Origin: Thamnidium elegans
Lineage: Eukaryota; Mucoromycota; Mucoromycetes; Mucorales; Mucoraceae
Length of the DNA: 64,000 bases
Assembly: GCA_025201345.1 (NCBI GenBank)
Contig: JAIXMG010000002.1
Span: 1,860,001-1,924,000 of the forward strand
Direction of reading: 5' to 3'
Shown here: positions 59,759-64,000 of the stretch, one piece after another
Layout: each line of letters begins with the position of its first letter
Position numbering within the stretch: the first letter of the stretch is position 1
Position numbers and translations under genes: made by a program
The notes under the pieces: generated by a model
What the model saw: the letters and a program-made list of their open reading frames with translations, nothing else
What the model was told of the DNA's origin: nothing
Database searches by the model: none

Positions 59759-62253
59759 AGATATTTCGCTCAATATAATTATAATAGTGATCATGATATT
59801 AATCGTCGTTATGAAAATAAATATACTACCGCCTCTCCGTCTGAAGGTTTAGAAGATAGTAGAGAAGATAGTGGCTATTTTGAAAGAACTTCTCGTAAAC
59901 AATCTATTGATGCTGATACTAGTCCTTGGTCCCTTCATCCTGTTCCGACTGTTGATGCAAACAATAGACCTCATGTTTGGGCTGTCACTCCTCCGTCTCA
60001 AAGAAGCAGTACTTCTTCAACTGATACTCAAAAGTATCTTTATCAACAACAACAGTTGCAACAACAGCAACAACAACAATTGCAACAGCATGCTCTTTGG
60101 CCTGTTCAAAATAGTTCGGATGTTGGTTTATCTGATCCAAATACTGCATTATGGCCTGTTCATCAAGAAGTTCCTGCACAAGAACCTAGTTTATGGTCTG
60201 TACCACCTAAAAATTATCATGAAGAACCATTAACTACTTCGCAATCACTTTGGGCAATTCCTCCTTCTTCTACCACTACCTCTAATCAACATAGTATCAC
60301 ATCCCCTAATGCTTCCGTAAATCAGTACCCTAACAATACTGCTACAAGTAATACTTTAACTTCTTCTGTATCTCTTTGGGCTGTTGCACCTACCAATCTT
60401 TCTGCTCCTACACCATCTCCTTCTCTTTGGGCAATTGTTCCGCAAATAAAGAAGGCTGAATCGTCTCCTACTGTACCAACCACTACATCACCAGTTCGAC
60501 AATTTGGTTCGGAGAATCTTAATTTACATCCTAGTATCTCTGCGAAGACACATTCACCTCCCAAGAAGAGAGGTGTTCAGTTCTCTGAACAACAACAAAC
60601 GGAAGAATCGGATGCCAGTTTAGAAGAAGGTATTGAAAGCGTATCGTTATCTGATCCACCTTCTGAACTATCAATTGATACTGCCCCTACTTTACATCAT
60701 CGTAACAGTACGCCCATCACATCCCCCTCCGGTCTTAACGATCACGAAGAAGAAAATTGGGCTGAACGTCCCTCAGTCGAGAAACTTTATAAGGATATTG
60801 ACAAGTATTTACCTGGTCATGATTTAGATAAAGAAATCATTGTTGAACCTACTAGTACTAATCAGACAACTCAAGCAACCCTTGTTACTGCTTTACCTCC
60901 TGGAAGAAAACTGCAGGGTCATAAAAAATCTATCCGTAATGTAGCCAATGAAGCCCATCGTAATTGGAGAAATGCTGTCAATGTTATTAGAGCTAATAAC
61001 TTGTTAAGAAGACGCAGTACCAAGATGTGGCATCGTACTGTAGAACAAGTGAAACCTGGTATGAAGGCAAACCTTCAAACGGACGATTTAAAACCTAGCA
61101 AAAAGAGCAAGATTTTGCAATGGATTCGTGGTGAACTTATTGGTAAAGGATCGTTTGGTAGAGTTTATCACGCATTGAATGTGGAAGCAGGAGAATGGAT
61201 AGCAGTTAAACAAGTTGATTTACCTGTAACAAAAGCAGATTATGCAAATCCTCAATTATTAGAAACAAAGGATTCTTTATTCCGTGAAATTTCGCTCTTG
61301 GAAGATTTAGATAACGAGTATATTGTTCAATACCTTGGTTATGATGTCGATCTTGATGAAGGTCATATCAATATCTTTTTAGAGTACGTTCCCGGTGGAA
61401 GTATTGCCTCTTGTCTTGCAAAGACTGGTAAATTTGATGAACCTTTAGTAAGATTCTTTACTAGACAAATTTTGATGGGTCTTGCTTATCTCCATAACCG
61501 CAATGTACTTCACAGAGTAAGTTATTTATTTTATTTATTTATTTAATTGAAAAAGAAAAAGCCTAATTATTTTTTATTCTATTAGGATATTAAGGCTGGT
61601 AACATTTTGTTGGATCAAAACGGTGTTTGTAAAATCACTGATTTTGGTTTATCCAAACTAAGTGGACAAGATAAAGCATACGATCCTCATTCCAATAACT
61701 CAGTGATGCGTGGTACCGTGTTTTGGATGGCTCCTGAAGTGGTCAAAGGCACCAACTACAATGCTAAAGTTGATATATGGAGTCTTGGTTGTACTGTGAT
61801 TGAAATGTTAACAGGTAACCATCCATGGCTTGATTTAAATATGTTGGCTGCGTTATATAGTCTTGGTAAATATCAAGCACCTCCTATACCTGAATATTTG
61901 CCTGAAGATGTCAAGAATTTCCTTAATTTATGCTTTACAATGTAAGTTTTATCATTATTATTTGCTCGTTGTCGTGTAATACTAATTCAATCGTAAACAG
62001 TAATCCTGAAGATCGTCCTACTGCAGAGCAATTATTAACACATCCGTTTGTTCAACCTGATGCTTCATTTGAATTCAAGGTAAATTAATCTCTCTCTTTC
62101 TTTTTTTTTTTTTAATGTTGTTACAATTTACAATTTATTTACCTTTTTTTTTCTTTTTTCTTTTTTTTTTTGTGTGTGTAGAAATATATGAAGAATGCTG
62201 AAATTGAGCGTAGAGCGTCTAGAAGAATGAACACTATTCCCGTAGAAAATTAA
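58259..62253 (+). CDS. MAP kinase kinase kinase with SAM and Ras-association-like domains (Bck1/Mkh1/Ste11 group)
   Basis: Nine exons: 58259-58409, 58594-58718, 58816-59139, 59203-59392, 59485-59653, 59719-61516, 61586-61941, 62001-62079, 62182-62253; 3264 nt, 1087 residues. A SAM domain (about residues 20-85, VVRWLETNNFKGAIEFFKAN) and an RA-like ubiquitin fold (about 205-300, FHSLQVTGMHDARSIKNSIL) precede a long Gln/Ser/Pro linker. The kinase domain starts near residue 787 (WIRGELIGKGSFGRVYHALN), with WIAVKQVD, LHRDIKAGNILL, ITDFGLSKLS and WMAPEVV. The kinase and the preceding KYLPGHDLDKEI block look like Bck1/Mkh1 of the cell-wall-integrity cascade, whereas SAM plus RA recalls Ste11/Byr2. 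Eight WxVxP-like motifs sit in the linker. Confidence 0.92.
58740..58801. repeat. T17-A45 inverted homopolymer tract inside a MAPKKK intron
   Basis: A run of 17 T is followed directly by about 45 A, filling most of intron 58719-58815. The U-run could fold back on the A-run in the pre-mRNA. The exact length may be affected by sequencing error. Confidence 0.85.
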
Positions 62254-62579
62254 CTTTTTTTTTCTTAAAAAAAAAAGCATACATAACGTTACACATACTG
62301 AACCAATTTATATAATGTTTTTCTCGTACTTACAAAATAATCCACTTTTTTTTCCCTACCTAATGTATTGTCTCTCTTTCTCTCTCTCTCATATACTCTT
62401 TTTTTCTCATTTGTTAAATTCGACTTTTTTTTTTTTAATAATAATAATAATAATAGTAATAATAAAAATTATCACAACCGTATAAAAGTATATAAAAACC
62501 GGAAAAGAAATAGTGGGGGGGACGGACCGAAAAAAAAGGGCTTGTATGTCTGCTGGCTGCTGTGTACTACAATAACAAA
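62254..62579. other. Convergent 3' spacer
   Basis: 326 bp between the MAPKKK stop and the stop of the minus-strand Gln/His-rich gene. Contains a T/A inverted tract (62254-62276), a CT run and an AAT run. No gene. Confidence 0.5.
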
Positions 62580-62679
62580 CTATCTAAACATCTTGCTATT
62601 GGTCATAATTTCATTATTGTTATAAAAATTATGATTTTGTCCTAATCTATAACCTTGATTGACTCGATTATAAGGGAAC

Positions 62680-62716
<37 letters not shown>

Positions 62717-63581
62717 AATATAACATTTGTTGTTGGTATTGCAATTCTCTTGCACTACTAGGACCAGTATTATTATTAAAGTAAGATTGTTGTTGTTGTT
62801 GTTGTTGTTGTGGGAAATGTTGTGGTTGTTGCATTGATTTAGAGTAAAGAGGAGGTTCTTGTCCGTAAGAAGAATGACGACCTACATTATTTAGCATTTG
62901 CATATGTTGTTGTTGCTGAGGATAATATGGTTGTTGAAACTCGTTATCTAATCCTCCATGTTTACTAAATCCATTTTGTTGCATACTGCCAGCAGCTAAA
63001 AATGGTTGTTGCTGTTGTTGATGACCGGCTGTAAAATTATCTTGATGTCCGGTTTTATATTTTCCGTTGTATGAAGAAGGTAACGAATTATGTCTTTGTC
63101 TTCGGTACTCGTGACCATTGGCTTCATTACCAAACATGGGTTGGTGTAGCTGTTGATGCATCAAATTACTTTTACTATCTCGACGGAATAGCGATGATAG
63201 ACTTCTATGAGAACGGTGTCTCTCGAACATAGGCTGCTGCTGGAGATGATGCTGCGGTAAATGTTGTGGTTGGTTATGTGTTAGATGTTGTGGCTGGTGC
63301 TGTGGTGGATGTTGAAGATGGTGCTGTAACTGTTGTTGCTGTTGGTATAATTCATCGTTGTAAATATCATTTCTGTAATACTTCTTTTTTCTTCTGTTCC
63401 AAAAGTGTCTGTGCGGTTCTCTGTCTTCAGCCTGTTGGCTCATATCAGATAACCAATTACCTACTAGATGGTTCTTTTGTTGTCGCCAGTTATTATCTTG
63501 ATGTACGTATTCATCGTTATGGCCGTCGTTATGGCCGTCGTTGTGAGATAATGATAAATACTGTCTAATTGAATTAAACAT
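62580..63581 (-). CDS. Gln/His-rich low-complexity protein, 333 residues
   Basis: Single-exon minus-strand ORF starting MFNSIRQYLSLSHNDGHNDG. It has an HNDG triplet repeat and many Gln and His clusters (QHHLQHPPQHQPQHL; QQQQQQQQSYFNNNTGPS). Basic Ser-rich islands RSHRSLSSLFRRDSKSN and RRQRHNSLPSSY contain RRxS-like kinase sites. No folded domain is recognised and the protein is probably disordered, perhaps a condensate-forming or scaffold protein. A long uninterrupted frame with islands of normal composition (NWLSDMSQQAEDREPHRHFW) supports a real gene. It converges on the MAPKKK gene. Introns cannot be excluded but none are needed. Confidence 0.65.
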
Positions 63582-64000
63582 TTTGCGAAATTAAAAAAGA
63601 AGTAAAAAAAAAAAAGAAAAAAAAAAGATTTTAAATAGGGGGAAAAAAAGGTGTTGCACAAAGAAAAAAGATAGTTACTTTTATAATTGATAGACGTCTC
63701 TCATCCATCAGCTGGTTTGACTCAATGACCATCAATAGAAAAAATTCCTATTCAAGATAGAAGAATCTTTTGTGTAGGTGTACAGGTACCTTCAAGAAAG
63801 TCAGCTGAAAACAAAATCATTTATTTTATACCGTATCTTTGTATGACAAGATGAGGTATCTCGAGTGGATTTATCCTATACCTGAGCTATTATAATTACC
63901 GAACTATGGCAACTACAGTAAATATTCGTAATACTTTACGAAATGTACTTTTTTGCTTACAGTCATAATATATCCTTTCCCAAAAAAAACCCAACTTGTA
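63582..64000. other. Upstream region of the last gene
   Basis: 419 bp of AT-rich DNA to the window edge. An A-rich block lies at 63590-63660. A plus-strand ATG at 63905 followed by a GTAAAT donor and a TTACAG acceptor meets a stop at once, so it was not called. Nothing else seen. Confidence 0.45.

Noticed and set aside
59871..60233. 120-codon plus-strand ORF inside the MAPKKK linker
   Set aside because: Alternate frame of the Gln-rich linker; the spliced kinase frame is continuous through it.
63905..63973. Possible new plus-strand gene start at the right edge (ATG, GTAAAT donor, TTACAG acceptor)
   Set aside because: The joined frame meets a stop immediately and the sequence ends.

Overview
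The window is nuclear DNA of a filamentous fungus, most likely an early-diverging one of the Mucoromycota (Mucorales type). Supporting signs are a fungus-specific translation elongation factor 3 (eEF3), a Crh-type GH16 wall enzyme, fungal Edc3 and Kti12, short introns (mostly 55-95 nt) with GTA/GTR donors, strongly AT-rich intergenic DNA full of A and T homopolymers, and decayed DD34E (Tc1/IS630-like) transposases. The placement is inferred from protein resemblance and gene structure; no database search was possible. Exon coordinates were worked out by reading splice sites and checking that every join keeps frame; spliced lengths quoted are sums of those exons.

Layout. 0-3.4 kb: 5' tip of a glyoxalase II gene, a 2-Cys peroxiredoxin, KTI12 and a hypoxanthine/guanine phosphoribosyltransferase. 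4.2-7.5 kb: a decayed island with a broken transposase, a palindromic 32-bp tandem array, a zinc-finger relic, a broken lineage-specific gene, two 61-bp direct repeats around a strong hairpin, and a 21-bp minisatellite. 8.9-17 kb: a membrane-anchored SRPBCC protein, a small candidate gene, intronless eEF3 and a PGAP1/Bst1 GPI-inositol deacylase. 17-22 kb: ribosomal protein eS1, p23/Sba1 and an HMG-box protein. 22-28 kb: a transposase relic, a secreted GH16 enzyme and an ER-type UDP-glycosyltransferase. 28.6-32 kb: casein kinase 1 and UDP-glucose 4-epimerase. 33.4-44.2 kb: SEC31, a possible pseudogene, EDC3 and VPS18. 44.2-53 kb: an unknown protein, a protein joining two cyclic-nucleotide-binding domains to an F-box and LRRs, another unknown, and a coiled-coil RhoGAP. 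53.5-64 kb: MCM3, a relic-bearing gap, a SAM/RA/kinase MAPKKK and a Gln/His-rich protein.

These are mostly independent housekeeping genes with no operon-like organisation. Loose functional themes are membrane traffic (SEC31, VPS18, BST1, casein kinase 1), wall and nucleotide-sugar metabolism (GH16, UGT, GALE), and signalling (MAPKKK, RhoGAP, the cyclic-nucleotide/F-box protein). I found no convincing new multi-gene system. The most interesting points are the cyclic-nucleotide-binding F-box/LRR fusion with an RRxS site, eight W-x-(V/I)-x-P-like motifs in the MAPKKK linker, 4-nt first coding exons (ATGG|GT) in two genes, 3' splice sites that follow poly-A instead of a pyrimidine tract, recurrent T-run/A-run inverted tracts in introns, and the repeat-rich decay island.
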